Positions 40,866-55,556 of a stretch of DNA of 64,000 nucleotides are shown piece after piece. The translations under genes were made by a program, and so were the position numbers. Under the pieces are notes generated by a model that was not told where the DNA came from, did not search any database, and worked only from the letters and a program-made list of their open reading frames with translations. The DNA is taken from positions 6,393,351 to 6,457,350 of the forward strand of contig JABBOT010000004.1 of assembly GCA_016165875.1 (NCBI GenBank), read 5' to 3'. Origin of the DNA: Acanthopleura granulata (taxonomy: Eukaryota > Mollusca > Polyplacophora > Chitonida > Chitonidae). Every line of letters starts with the position of its first letter. Positions within the stretch are counted from its first letter, which is position 1.

Positions 40866-43800
40866 AATTAATTTCGAGGATAGTTGCCGTAATGTTGTAT
40901 ATGAAAGTCAAAAGCGTTTCCATTTTTATTTGTATGTTTATATAATAAATTAAGAAAACAAAATCATATGGCAAGAAATTGCCTCCTAAACATATCAATC
41001 GGCGCATACTTGCTCACTTGTAGAATACCTCATCTTTTACATAGGCAATGTTTGATGGGAATTTATACGTTGGTGGTTACCATACACAGTGTATACCCAT
41101 GCGGGAAATCGGCTACATTGGCCTGTAGGCAAGGGAACCACATCCGCTTTGCACCACAAGACATGCCCTCATACGTGTCAAAGAATATTAGTTCAGAGCA
41201 AGAATATTGATTTTGCTGTCACGGGAGATATAACCTTACGATAATGTGAAAATTGATATGATTATCAAGTTAATGTGGATTTCAAATCAATGGCACGGCG
41301 TTGGAGCGACGAAGAGCGAAATGCCGTGCATTCAGGACGTTGCAACGGCAATGTAATTAAATTGCAAAGATCCCAAGTGTTTATATTTGAATCCTTTGGC
41401 TAAGAGACTAGAAGCTGAATTCTGTGTTCTAAATTGAACAGGGATCCGCCGAGTACCGACACGTATCGGTGTCCTGTTCAGGGTTTTGCCGGACATAATC
41501 CAGTATTGAACGAACACCAGACACGTAGAGGTCCAAAAACCTTTCCCTAATTGCTTCTTGAAGGAAAACTCATACAAACCAGGAGGAAAGTTACTCTCCT
41601 TAGATTTCTACGCGATAAGGACAACTGTCTGCTTGGTTTCCTAACGCCTTCTTTATCGCGTGTTTTGTCCAAGAGACCTGTAAGATGAGCCGGAAAGGCG
41701 GTAATCTCAAAAATCCCATGAGGGCCCGAGAAAACAAATAGGACTCCCTAGAGTAGCACATAGACTTAAATAAAAATGGTCAATTCAGGACATGTTATAT
41801 TGAAAGAGGATCAAGGAGAATGTTTCATAAAACGGTCAGCTAGATTTCAAACAAAACAATTATTACTCTAGCGTTAACCTATATAAGTACATGCTATAGT
41901 TTGCTTACAGCCATTTTACAAGAGAGGTTTGAATGTCACAGCCCTGTTCATACGAATAGTTAACTTAAAAGCGAAGAAAGAAAAAAGAACGAAGAAAAAA
42001 ATAGAAAGATATCAAATTAAACCGTTTCCATTTCTTAACGGCACGACATACTAAACTGGCAATATGAACATTTAATTGTTCAAATATATGTGATGTTGTC
42101 AACTACGTAACGGATTTGAGTGCGTGTTCAACGCTTACATGCACATATGCATTTCTTGACATAACTGAAATCTGTCGATTGTTTCTTTTATCTAAAATTC
42201 TTGTATGCAATCTGTTTTATAAACTCATCTTTGAGAATTAGAGTTTGAGCTCGGGTTCGGTTAATTCTGCAAACTGACCTAGAATTGATATTTTGACACT
42301 TGGTCTAGTGTGGAAGACTTTCCGCCAGGGTGTGTGGGGTAGCCTTGGCTCTGCAATGGCTTTAAACCCACTACACTGGTTCAAAGCACCGTCTTCAATC
42401 AGCACGTTCTGGCGTTATCGATGGATAGTTGAAGTCTGTTGATTCCTCTCTACTGTGAATATGCAGCTAACCGGGATGCAGCGTCAATGGCAAGTGTCTG
42501 CGTTCTGAATTGCGTGGATATATGGGTGAATTCTCTCGTCTTGACAGCTGGACTACTATATTAGTTATTTAAAAGATCACATGGCTTGCTTTTGCGCATA
42601 TACTTTTGCGCATATAGACGGGTTGGTTCATTATTTTGTTTCATGAATGATAGCATATTAATAAAAGTTACTAATGCCTATATATATGCAATATGACATC
42701 TCACAATTTGCCATTCGTCAAACAAGCTCCGATGTCCAAAATGGATTCATACTCTGCATTGACATGCTAAACAATATTTATGTTTCAACGCAGACTTTTT
42801 CCGAAGTAAAGATCCGGTACAAATATTACTATTATTCAGGTTAGCGACCTTGCTAAATTTACAAGGGTACTGTTCCATTTCTGAAGATATGATTCGTACC
42901 AAAAAATGTTACCTTGAAATACCTTGTAGACCGTGCTCTGATAAATGTGCGTCACATATAGAATAAGAGTATGTGCATCACATGAATTCAATATTTCCGC
43001 GTGCAAATATTTCGGTGTAAATACATATGCTGTGGTCACATGAGACGTCCCGTTATCTTTCTGAGAGTCAATACAAGAACGGCAGTTGGTGGCTATCTTG
43101 GAACGTTTTATGGCCCATCAAGCTACGTTTCTTCCTTCCAATGGCAGGAAATGGTTGATTTGTTTGCCCACCACGAGCAGTTCACCTTCAACCAGCACCG
43201 GAGAGTTTTCTTTTAATGACAGCTATTAAATCGGAAAAATCCATTTAATTTGGCCACGAGTTCCGCCGCAGCCTTGCTTACGATCGAAGTACTTGAGAAG
43301 GCCAGATTGGCATTCCAGTTCGCCCAGGTTTCAGCTGGTGTTTGTTTTAGTCTATTTCCAGTACTCCTAATGTGGTAGTCTAACATTTCCTACTCCTGTA
43401 TTTTGAAGTGTTCCTGTTTGTTTCTTGCTTAAGCCGACCCACATGTTTACCGGACACAATCCGCTTCTCGGGTCCTCGTGGTGACGCACGATATAAGACG
43501 TACCTCCAGAAAGTGAGGCAGCCACATGTGACCACTCCTGGACGTGGGGTCGCCGTATGGGTGACTTAACAGGTGATGGAAGAAAACAGACAAAACCCGG
43601 TAATGAAAGCGAAGAAAATTTCAGCACTAGCTCATTCTTACATGTCTCCAGAAATAAAACCTCTGTTTGTGGGATACAATTTGGAAAAATTATTTTCCTT
43701 AATGAATAAAAAATGTTTTATTTGTTCTTATTTTGTTCTTGATTTGATCTGTTCATAAAACGGTGGCTGACAAACTAAAAATTATACCTTGTATAGCCAA

Positions 43801-43948
43801 ACGTGGCGACATACTATGTGACTCTCACCTGAATTTGAAAACCTGAATTTTATTTCAAAAATTAACTGTTTCTGCTGTCCGTGTCTTCTGGCAATAACTT
43901 ATGTTTTGTACCTCAGATGATGGGAGTCAGAATGTTTTAACACGCGAT

Positions 43949-43987
43949 GTTCACGTCACGTATCATTCACGTGACGGGAGTGTGAAC
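43949..43987. promoter_or_regulatory. Nested palindrome with E-box
   Basis: An outer GTTCA/TGAAC pair encloses CGTCACGT and ACGTGACG with a 7-nt loop. The right inner arm carries CACGTG, the canonical bHLH E-box. Regulatory function is only inferred. Confidence 0.3.
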
Positions 43988-44930
43988 GCAGTGTGGAACG
44001 GTTTCTATTCCCCACTGGTAGTACTAGCTGTTGTTTAAAATTCAGGAACTAAGTGGCCACATTAGTTATGTATAGCGCAATTTTTTCGTTTATTAATGGT
44101 GACCCGGACATGGGCACACTATGTGATGCGGCCTTGCCAAAGTTCTACCTCTGGTGCACATTACATCCTATACACAATTCGGGATGCGGGGGATATCTTT
44201 TGAAGGCTGTATATTCGGGCTTGGCCATACGGTGATAAAGACGGTACATCGTCTTCGTATTGATATAACGTCGAATCAGTTCGACATGAAACGGATACGT
44301 TTTCCTAAAATTTAAATTTTGTTTAAATGAACATAATGTGGCCTGAATCCATATGTATGTAGTATTTCTATGCGAACCTTCATGATACAGTAAACCTGGT
44401 AAACATGACTGAGTTGTCGTTTTTGTCTTCTAAATAGCATCTATTATACATTTCATTAAATTTTGATGACTGAATCGCACAGAGTACCTGATAGTTAATG
44501 ATAACAAACGCCCGGGTAAAATGACAAAGTGACTTGTACGTGAAGCCAGATAATTGATTGACTGGTTGCAATTAGTACGTTTGAGAACATCACGAAGGCG
44601 TGGGATGATGCAGGAAGAACCCTTGGAGAAAAAAAAGATTAGAAAATCTTACAATAGAACTTCTAATAACGATTAAAAATAGCTTTAGATGTTTCACGAT
44701 TTGTTCACATTATATGAAGGAAAATACAACAAGCCGCACCCTTTACGCAAATCTGAATGCCTGAGCTATTCCCAGAAATTGTTTCTTTAGAAGAATAGTT
44801 TGATGTCATTTATGGAAATATTTAATGGGCTGCCCTAAGAAACAAAGCTGCATATGGCGGTAATCAATTGCCTAAATCCATTATCGTTCGTCCCAGTACG
44901 AATTGCTTCGCCCATATTTGCCGAGTGTTG

Positions 44931-44967
44931 AAAAAAAGAAAAAAGAAAAAAAAAAAAAAAAAAAAAA
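44931..44967. repeat. Poly-A tract
   Basis: Nearly pure A with two G interruptions, about 37 bp. No retroelement body was recognised on its 5' side. Confidence 0.9.
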
Positions 44968-47900
44968 CACGAATTGCGTGACAGCTAAAGACGTTTGTCA
45001 TGTTATTTTCTTGACTGGGCTTGTGCCAGTGTTGCCAATAACGGCATGCACGATTGCTTTCCTGACATTTACTTTAGTGTACAATTACGTCGCCGCTTAA
45101 CACAAGCTTTTGTCTGAATGGAATTGAAGGTCAAAGGGATCAAGTTTACGGCGTCCCAGATCGATGTCAATGGCAACCATCAGAACGAAGCAGCACAAAA
45201 ATGCATGGGTACTGTGTTTGAAGACCATAAATTGTGCCTTTGCGGTAACTTAGTCCCGAAACCTTGGCAATTCCCCCCTGCACAACACGAATTTACCCAA
45301 GTAGAGGTCTTATCACTATATTACGCTTGAGTGGACAGGTGAAGTGAGTAATAACAGGCCCATGCTTTTCATTTGTGCTACAGTGACAAAATTCACTAAT
45401 TACTCCGAAACATCGAGAAATAACGAGAGCTACAAACTTTGACCTTTTACGCCGGATGAATTAATAGGATAAACGTACACGCCAGGAAATTATGTGAGGA
45501 ATAACTTGGTTTACAGGGTGAGTGTCGATCCAAGGTGTTCTATAGTCAGCTTTTAGAACAACTTGTATATATGTATTGTGTTGGACGTTCCTTAGAGACT
45601 TTGGCAAACACTGCAATCGATTTTCTGGTCGTTTGAATTTGTTCTTTGTTCACCGCATATACCATGCTGGCGAAGAGACATGACGTCAGTCTGGGGATGA
45701 CTGAGTGATCCGATCGTGCGATCTGACACGTAGCTGCAGAGCAATCGGATTGTTGTTTTATGCATTTATCGACAGGCGCCGCCGATGACAGTTTGTCGCC
45801 AAAACCACTTCCTTCACCGAAAGACTCGTATTCCAAGACAATATAGAATGTACAGCCGCACATCCGAGGATGCGGCACTCTAATGTGCTCTTTATTGTGA
45901 TTGCAGGGACACAGGTGTCTTTTAATGTCTTGGCAGTTTGTGTATGTTGGGCTTCAAGATTTCAACTCAGCACTGTCAACCCAGAGCATCGATCTTAAGG
46001 CAGAGGTAAAACTCTTGCCAAATGTTGAGGTTTCCGTCGGTTACTAACAGGCATTACCCGGTCATCTGTACAAAACCATACAATCCCGCTGAGATCTAGC
46101 CCAGCCTCCCGACAGAGAGTGCAATCATTAAGAATACGTTTGTAGTCACTTTAAAGCCGAATATTGAAAAATGTATTCATAATGACTGTCTATTAGTTTT
46201 CTATTTCTACTAAATAAATAATTTTATCACATAACTGCAGTGTTATGTAGTGACATAAAGTATGACATATTTCTCGTATGTAACTAGCTATATAATACTT
46301 TCAGAATGTTCCATTGGTTGAAAGTGTGGGAACAATATTAATACGTGTGACGTAACTACGTTACGAAAGTAGTGGAACTTCTTTTTTTACTACAAAGGAG
46401 TAAATCTGATCAAATTGCATCTTGCTGATAGATCTCTGGCCACAGAAACACCCAATTCCTCCATGCCTTCATCGATATCAACAATGTCCGATATAAAATA
46501 ATTTCTCAGCCACTTAAATCAACTATTTTTGCAAGCCCTGTACCTGGAACAATCGCTAATTTTTCATCTGCAACATCATCGATCTGTTCTCATCCTTAAA
46601 TGACAACTTCTTGGCCACCAGTTTTCAGTACTTACTTATTCATCTTCACACATACGCTTCGATGACACAATCGTCGCAGTCTGAGGATCGTGGTGATCAC
46701 GAGCGATAGGTGTGAAACCGGTGACTCGGTGCAGACGACATATTTCATCTTTTATTGTTGACTCAATTCGCAATATTTGACCCCTCTAACATAACTTTTC
46801 GTGTTTTCTTTCTGTGGGCTGTTATGCAATATACGTAATTAAAGCCGACGGTGTTCTCGTGGAACTATAAGTTCGTGTGTTGTCATGTTTTTATTGACTG
46901 CAGGGCTCCGTCTGAGCCAGGCTGCAGTTTGTCTACAATGTCACCGAGCTTGATTGTACAGGATTCGTTTTTTTTTTCATAAACAGAATGCGATAAACAG
47001 AATTTTATACTCGTGTTCATTTCATATTAAAGTTGAAGAAATTTTGCATATTTTGCGAGTGAGCAACATATGCAAAACTTCCTCAGAGAGTTTCATAACT
47101 TCATATGAAATGAACACTCCTGTCAAATCCTCTATATATCGGATTGCTCATACATATGCATCTAATTAGTAAACATAGTTTAAGTGTTACCATTAATATT
47201 GTCAGAATCTTGGTGAAAATTTCACCAATTTCATGTATTAACCGAGTCGGACTTTCCTTCTACGTTCGAGTGACGAAAATAGACCCTGTAACCCGAGTAC
47301 ATCACCGGTGGAGCAGTCAATATTCTGCATCTAGTCCTTGTTGACGTAACACTTCAGTCTCTCCACTCATCACCCACAAATGCAATCACCTTTTTCCCTC
47401 GCGTGGTGAACCGAACAATCGGCAATGTGAAAAAGCACCGACAAATTGCTGCCGGCCACAAATCTCGTGCTCTCCAAGACGTCGCTATAAAACAGGAGGA
47501 ATTAATGACCCGTTATTGGTTGCTTCAAAGTCACGTGACTCCGCCAAATCGCCAAAACCTAGATGTGTTTATGCGCCATTTTGGAAATTTAGTAAGGCTA
47601 CAATTTGAAGCAGAGTCGTTACTGTGATAATCATTCTCAGCGCTCTCAATTGCCATTTTTTTTTTATTCCAATAGCCCTCAAAATTGCTGGCTACCAGTA
47701 AAACAGCTATATTAATTCCTTTCCTTTCGTGACTTGACGCACATCTAAGAACAGATTCGTGCAATTTTGAAGGACTTTCAAAATAAATGTACAGGCTCAT
47801 GATTTGAAAATAATATTTGCACAGTTACGTACTCTTTGCTAGTTCAATGAGACCCCTAAATTTATAACATGATGCATATGCTCATAAGCTTGAAGCCCTC

Positions 47901-50900
47901 CTTTAAATATATGTCGTACATAGAGTAAATTACTCGGGTCTGTTAATATGAAATTACCTTAAAAAGTACTAAAATGAAAATAAGGCGCAAATGTTGGAGA
48001 AAAAATTTGATTAAATTAACGTTACTTCTTTGCCAGAGACCTCAGATAAATTATATTTCAATTTTTTAAATCGTTTGCATGTAGAAACTTTGTAATTTTA
48101 ATTACGACTATATACTGGTTTTTTGTTTCTTTCTTCTTTTTTTTTGGTGTTTATTTGTGCAGTTTATGTCTGTTTTCAATAGAAAAATTGCTTGCTTATT
48201 GGTTAAGTTATTGCAATAATATGAGACAGAGGTGACGCATTAACGAAACTCGTCGGGGCAAGATGTATAGCTGGAGGCAGTCAGGAATAATATATTTAGT
48301 TGAATTCCAAAGCATGCTTTCTGTGTGCGTTATGTTCTTATCGCGAATAGTTCCGGTTTTTGTGTGTGTGTTTGAACAAACTGTGGGAGGTGTATTTTTA
48401 CCGGTGGGTACATGAATACTTTGGGCGAGGGAACATTAAGCAGTTTGTGAGGGAAAAGTAAAAAGTTTTCTTCATGCTGAGAGCTCTTTAAGTCAGCAAT
48501 TTGTCACTGGAGACCTCTCACTGTGCCATTGTAAAATCGGCTCTGCATCGAATTAATTAAAAAGACGCATGTACCATCGGTTAAAGAATGTGCTTCACAG
48601 AGATCTTAACGTGTACTTCACCCTCTTAATTCATGTATTGACTCTAGGTGTCATATTTTGTTCAATGTATGTAGAATATACCTAAGAAGACGATGTGAAA
48701 AAGTTGTGGAAAAAAGAATAATTCAATTAAATGTATAGATATATCTGTGCATGTATTTATACTGAAGGAGATTGGTTTCAGACTAATTTGAATATCCTGA
48801 ATCCGAGATATCAGAACTTGGATATAACATACATATATGCATTTTATATAATAATATTTCAGCACTTCATGTATAGTGCTCATCACGCCAAAATAGCACG
48901 GCACTCAGCTCTGAGTACACCAGTAAATTCACCAAGGTTTGAGGTACGAGGGACTTTTGTGCTATGGTGAATTGACCTCAGGGAATTTGAGATTCAGTAA
49001 ATGGCCGCCTATGACATCGGACCATTTCCTGTTTTTGCCGTTGGAATTTGTCTCGCAAAAAGCGGCGACAAGCCGGAGCCAGCGGTAGGGTTGTCAATTA
49101 ACGGGTCCTTGGACAAGGCGGACTTAATGCCGCCATTCGGCTGACCATTAGCGTTGGCAATGAGGAGGGAAAAATCACGGTGTTTCCGGTGTCTCCTACA
49201 CCCTCAGATGTTACACGCTTTAACGTAGGTTCGTGTTACTTCGTAAAAACCGTAAATCAAAGAATCTAAACGAAGATAATTGGAACAGCTGACACGAGAA
49301 TGATTTTCTTGAAAAAAAAATAGAAACTCGCATGCAAGACATGCCTATAAATATCTTTAAATTAATTAGCGTACTACATGTATTTCTTTGACAGAAGGTC
49401 TCGTTGAACACACTAAAATATGCGCATTAGATTCGACGTAAAGTAATTGTCTCAGCTAATTCACCAAGAGAAATCTTTGCCTTTCATAAGGCCTAAACTA
49501 AAGTAAAATTGTTTTTACGGATCATACACAGTCCTATTGACATGTGATATAATCAATCAGCTTGCATTCTGCGTCTCAAGGTGAGTTCATTTGTACACCA
49601 GAGCACGTGTGAGCCTTTATGGCATAGGCTAGCGAGGCTCCGGTCGTTTCAAAGGACAGCAAATCTTTTTGGGGTCGCATGTTTTCAGCATCGATTTTTG
49701 GATCCTAGTGTGGTTTAAGGGTTTTGCTGGCGAGATTTCTTCTTCAAGGAAAATAAATTGCTTGTCTCAGATTCTTTGCAGCTGGTTAGCACGCTATCAA
49801 GCCGAAACTCATCCGTGGGGACAAGGTGGCGGGGAACAAACTAAGCCAAAACAGAATTTATGCCAGTTTCCAAAGAACCGCTGGATGCTCCCCTAAGTAT
49901 TGCTAGGTGCACCGAGATGTTACAGTCCTGTGTGACGAATTTCAGCTAGGGCTTCAGGAAATACCTAATCATATGTTTTAAAACACGAGGAAAGACACAC
50001 TCTTTCACAATCAGCAGGTTTATTTAATTCAGTACTAGACTGACGATACAAAATCCGTTCATCAGTTCCATCCAAAATAAGAAGGGTCAAAATTAAAGAT
50101 ATCAGGTTATTTTGCTGTGTCCGTACAAAAGATTCTTCTCCTATTCATCAGTGAGATCAGTCAACGCTACAAGTAAGTAAGCCAGGTAGCTTTCTCTAGC
50201 ATACACTTTCGTCTTGGCGACTCATTTAGCGCGTGGTGAGATTCTTTTTTGAGAAATCAAAATTGAGCTTCAGTGAGGTAGACGACTAATTCAAGGAAAA
50301 TAGCGATTACAATATCTTGTGAACTGTATAATTACAACTACACTCGTCGGAATAAACTGAAGAACGATAAAAAGACCTATCGGGTATATCCGCCTACATG
50401 AGAAAAAACTGTTTAGGATCAAGGTGAGTGGCTTTAAATCTGCAGCTCATCTGACGACACCCAAAATTAAGACCTTCTAAATTATGCGTTTAATAATCTG
50501 GCGAAAACAGGTTTTACGCACCCAGTTCGCTTACATACCGGATCACATTTTCAGATTTTCATTCTCACATTTAAACCTCTTCTACCGTGTTCGTTGATAT
50601 GATGAAAGCAATGTTTTAATATATTGCATGCAAATGATACCTTGATATAGTTTTTGTCACTGTTTGGGCTCACTAATGCTTTGAGCACAATCTCAGTGAC
50701 TCTAGGGTATATAATGTCATAAGACAATTTCATATCTACAGCTAATATTTAACAAACACAACTGCAATAATATAGTAGTCGAATAACAGGGGATTCCTAA
50801 AATCTAGGTGAAATTTTCTATTCGCTGTCTCACATTTCTTGTTGTGCAGGATATTGTATGGTTAAACCGGTAAAACAAGAACACAATTATTAAGAGCAAT

Positions 50901-53900
50901 GAATGAAAGAATGTCGAATGTCGTTTTGATTTGTCCCATACTCCTCACAGCGCATAATTGACTTCCAATGCATGATTTACGTGACTTCTACCACAAGACG
51001 CCTTCCACGTTTTAACTCCATTCGCCAGTGTCCTGGCGCCGTTCCTGCAATCAACATTCGTACATGAAATTGACGCAACTGTCTGTTTCAAAAGTGTTGC
51101 GGATAAATGTGCTTTGGATAAAAGGGAACTCCTCTTCATCAAGTAATATCAGAAAGAAAGATTGAGAAAAGGTTTTTTTTATAATTATTATCTTTCTGAC
51201 ATCACTTCTCGTCTAAGGCATTACCTGAGCATCGGGTTAGACATTTCTTTTCTTAATTTTCTTATGATGGCACTGATGTATGGAACATGCGTTGTTTCAA
51301 ATGAAAGGAGAGCATAAATTTGTTTACTTAGCTGTAAAGACGTGTCGGCAAAGGTCAGGTTGCCCTCAAAAGTCATCAGCTTTAGGCACTGTATGACCCA
51401 TTTTAAATTTCTTAACGATCCCATTACCCGTGACCCGTGACAGCGTGAGAGTGTACATAGTTCAATATTACACTATTATGTTATTACATTGTAAATTATA
51501 TTTTAAAAAGCCGATGTTGTTAAGCCAAATGAATATTATGCAATGGGTGTTCAACTTTAACAATTAGTATAGTAGATTCATATCATGAATACAAATGAAT
51601 CACACCAGCCATGACAGACTTCATATCTTGTAACTCATATTTCACAAATTCATCAAACTGTCGTAAAAAATCTATGTATTCAGAATGATACCTTCGAAAT
51701 GGCATATATATAATATCATATAATGGGTTATAATGAGAATAGGATTAAGAAAATCGAAGGAAATAATATTCTGTGCCCATTACTGTTATAAGAGACATTA
51801 TATAACATATGCTGGTGATACGTGGAAGAAACTAGAGTTAAATCTGGGTTTGAGAATCTTTTGTCTCAGACAAGGGTTTGAATTCCCAGTCACGTCATGT
51901 CTTTAAAAGCACCCAGAGGACCCTTGTCCAACGGCATCGTTGCTTTGTTTGAAATGATATATAGGCCAATAGCAAAAAACTGATTTTAGGAACAAATTGA
52001 AGATTTTGTGTACATTTTAAAGCTGTCCAATGCAAAACGTGTGAGTATTACAAGCTTTCTTTGTTTAATAGCGCAGGAACTGATTACACGAAATATATAC
52101 TGAGTGTGAGATGGACGAACGGATGCAGACTTACGAATGAAAGTCCCTCATTTTCGAGCCCCACTTCCATTCAAATGATGGAGAAAAATGGATAGCGTTT
52201 ACCCGACCGTGTTACTTGGCTCCCAGCGTCAAGGACATAAAACAGGTATTGACCTGTCTCATGAGGCATTCACTGAGGTAGAACAACAACCATGATCGTG
52301 TTTTGGCCTACCATGCAAGAGACACCAACGTTGTATGGCCAAGAGGATGATAAATCCAAACCAAACAAATTGTAAGAGGATAAATATAAACCTATAGCAT
52401 AAATTCTATCCACTGTGACGATCTCTTGTGCAACGACTTTCTACACATCTCAAAACTGAAGACAAAATTTATAGCTGGTGCCGCGTGAAATAACAACCGT
52501 TAAAAGCAATATTTTAAGCATTTGGCTAATCGTAAATCTCCGTTTATTCGGCAGAATTAGCCGTATCCCTTTCTAATACGCGACAAAGATGGATGAGCAT
52601 TTGTCAGACAACACATCTGTAAAACTGGTTCTTTATTGGAACGTCCAACAATCAGGACATCTTGACTTCCCGTCCAGAAAACCATGCGCCCTCACATTCA
52701 AACACACATTTTATAGCTAGATCCACCAGCGACCGTTAATATGGTTGTTGTCACCAGTTAAATATGTAAAACGAAATTTTGAAACAAAACAAAGCAAAGT
52801 ATCAGGTAGTCAACCAAAAGAGAAGTCAGAATTCCGGATAAAATGTACGTCACTGATTTGGTTGAGCACACAATTTGGGCAGCGCCCTCTGTTAACAAAC
52901 GAGGCAATAAGCACGGAGAGCAAGTTAAATGCGGTGATCTGAGGAAGGCCATACATTATTACCTCCGGGCACTGTTAATAACTCGTGATCCAGTTACAGG
53001 TATTTGCATTGATATCGTTATTAGAGAACTATTACGCGTTCATATAAAATCAACTGTTCATGCCATTAAAGGGAACCTGGTGGTCAGCTTCAGTGGTGGC
53101 AGAAACCTGAGGGCCCAGACTAAGAATTCCTCCTTTCTACCCTACACACCTGACAAACCTGCTCACTTCAAGCTGGGGTTAAGACAGATGTCTGCCATTA
53201 TTGTAGCTTCTAGCTCCATTCTTAACATCGATATCTGGATTGGAGTATGCGATTTTACTGGTCAGTGAAATAGCAAGAGAGGGGCTTTTTCATATATTTT
53301 AAATCTTAATCCTGATTTTTCCGTCAAGGGTAAACTTTATATGTATATGAATACACAATTTGTGAACATCTTTTCCTTTTGTGAACTGACTGGAATGTTC
53401 AACAATGTGTCTCCAAGCCCAGATTACCAGAACAGAGGAAATGGTCATTGAAGCACGAAATAGAAGGCTTTATCTTCACTTCCGCAATTGTGTCACCATC
53501 ACAACAGGAAGGAGGCAATATATGTTGTGTTAAATTAAGCAATAAAAAATGGCGCGTCCTAGTTTTCTTTCGGGCAAATCTAAAAGGCAAACTAGGGCAC
53601 CGATGGATTCGCCTTGGTCACTTGTTTATGATCACTCTGCTAATCCACGTCCTTCTCTAACCGACATTTATATCACTTAGTAATGTGTGCTTTCGGGTCG
53701 AAGCCGTTCTGTGCGAGAATAAAAACCGGGATGTCTCTAATGGCACTGTGCATAGTACGATGTTACTCCATCGCAGGTCAGTTTTATCGGCGTTTTAAGA
53801 GCGCCTGTGTTTTTATTCTGCCTTTATAGCGAAATAAACTCAGAATGGGCTGACTAAATTCATGGTATGAAATTGCTCCATGGATTATAAAGCATTTGGT

Positions 53901-54455
53901 GAGTACAAATGCGGAGCTGCTTGATGTTCTTCGCTTGCCATAAAATTTGAGCACTTCGAGGGATAAGATCATTTTTATATCTCGCAAACTCTTCTTGTGG
54001 GTAACATTATCTAGTAGGCTAATTGTAATATAGACATTCCGTTAGATAGCGGACTCTTCTCAAAGATACCTCTGACAATGAGGTTCCTGCATGGTGGTGA
54101 AGCGAGGGGAGATTGGGGTAGAGAGGAGATCGAGCAGATGATTGAAATCCTAAAAAAGAAAGCATGGAAGCATCTATTAACCACGACTGTGGACATAAAC
54201 CACATTGGAAGATCTAATCACACGGAAGCACTTTAAATGGAAAGCACTTACTGACCTGAATAACGAATGCAATGAATCTGCAATCACTGTATCCTTTTAT
54301 CAGAGGTGTAGAGAGTTCGAGTCTGGTTTTAGCCAGTGCATTTTCGTGATTTTCCGATTTCGGCCATAGTGCCATATCACGCCATCTTAAAAAACGCTAA
54401 ATATCGGGAGATTTATTTTATATGAATTAATTTATTCATTTATTGGTTTGGCGTT

Positions 54456-54614
54456 TGTTTATTTGAATAGTGTTTTACCCCATACTCAACAATACGTCAT
54501 TTATACGACGGCGGCCAGTATTGTGCGTGGTAGAAGGAAACCGGACAGAAACCGAGGGAAACCAACGATCATCCGCAGGTTGCCCGGAAGACTTTCCCAC
54601 GCACGAAAGGAGGG
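54456..54614 (-). mobile_element. tRNA-derived SINE family A, 5'-truncated
   Basis: Contains GTGTTTTACCCCATACTCAA, TTATACGACGGCGGCCAG and CATCCGCAGGTTGCC, in the order of the other family members, and stops before the tRNA head. Confidence 0.83.
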
Positions 54615-55279
54615 AATTAATGACTTGCATGGCAAAAGGTATTCATATGCAAACAAACGTGGCTTAATGTGATTGTTTACTTAATTAGTTTTTCTGTCCC
54701 TATTTGGAAAATGGTGTTATATACCATATATACCACAGCCCGTTATGGTAGCTGGATTTGCATTTTTGTATTAAATAAATAAGTGAAAATCTCAGAAATG
54801 ATTCTTCAATTAATATCAACTATTTTAAATTATAAATCATCAGACGTTGTGTTAACATCATGCTAGAGTTCTTCCTCAATGTGCAAAAAAAAAGGAATGT
54901 TCGATCCTTCCCAAAGTACATTCAAATGGCAAAACACGTGCTGGAAAAAGATAACTTTAGCCATGGTAGAAGGGAGACAACTGTATTGACAGGATTCACA
55001 GTATTATCAAAGAGCGGAATAATAAGAGGTATTGCTGCGTGAGCTTGAATACTCAAATCTCCTTAACGTTTGAAATAAGAACTTTCACAAAACCTTTTCA
55101 CTAATCAGCTGTGGACATCTGTACGTACGTATTTGGTGGCGACAAAGGGAAAATGCTGCACTGACATCAAGTTTTCTTTCCTTTTTCGACGCGTTGAAGG
55201 CTACTCTAGGGTATATAAATGTAGTGAATGTAGTAAATGTAGTGGTGGAGCTGTTCATGGAAAGCACGCTCTCAGGGAG
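54615..55279. other. Non-coding sequence between SINE and minisatellite
   Basis: AT-rich. Contains three 9-bp AATGTAGTG units (55,217-55,246). No gene supported. Confidence 0.5.
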
Positions 55280-55556
55280 CAGGCATAAAGATGTTCAAAG
55301 GGAATATCTGGTTCTTTTAGATTGGACATAAAGGTGTTCCTTGGAATATGTGGCTCTAAGATAGCAGACATGAAGGTGTTCTTAGCCAACACGGAGCTCT
55401 GAGAAAGAGCAGACATAAACGTGTTCGAACAGAACATGGCGTTGCTATCTGAGAGAGCGGACGTAAAGGTGTTTCTGGGGAACAAGGGCTTTAAGAAAGC
55501 AGACATGAAGTTGTCCCTAGGAAACAGATCTCTGAGTGAGCAGAAATAAAGGTGTG
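55280..55556. repeat. 42-48 bp degenerate minisatellite
   Basis: Seven diverged units anchored on GACATAAAGGTGTTC. Successive anchors are spaced about 43, 42, 45, 48, 42 and 41 bp. On the minus strand the central units read as a peptide repeat, MSALxxPxxPRNTF, in one frame from 55,572 to 55,255. Just beyond it (55,217-55,246) are three 9-bp units AATGTAGTG. Confidence 0.75.

Larger units (their letters stand above)
40866..54455. other. Long non-coding, gene-poor sequence
   Basis: No gene supported in about 13.6 kb. The longest open frame (52,843-53,268, 141 codons) has no recognisable domain or splice context. GC-richer patches lie at 43,060-43,300, 47,400-47,600 and 49,000-49,200. At 46,690-46,760 an imperfect palindrome (GATCGTGGTGATCACGAG) followed by TGTGAAACC resembles the 3' ends of some retroelements, at low confidence. 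A 14-bp tandem pair CTTTTGCGCATATA lies near 42,589-42,616. Confidence 0.5.

Noticed and set aside
46690..46760. Palindrome plus TGTGAAACC considered as a retrotransposon 3' end
   Set aside because: No reverse-transcriptase coding remnants and no second copy were seen; only mentioned in the region note.
52843..53268. 141-codon open frame on the plus strand
   Set aside because: No family resemblance, no promoter or splice context. One such frame is expected by chance.
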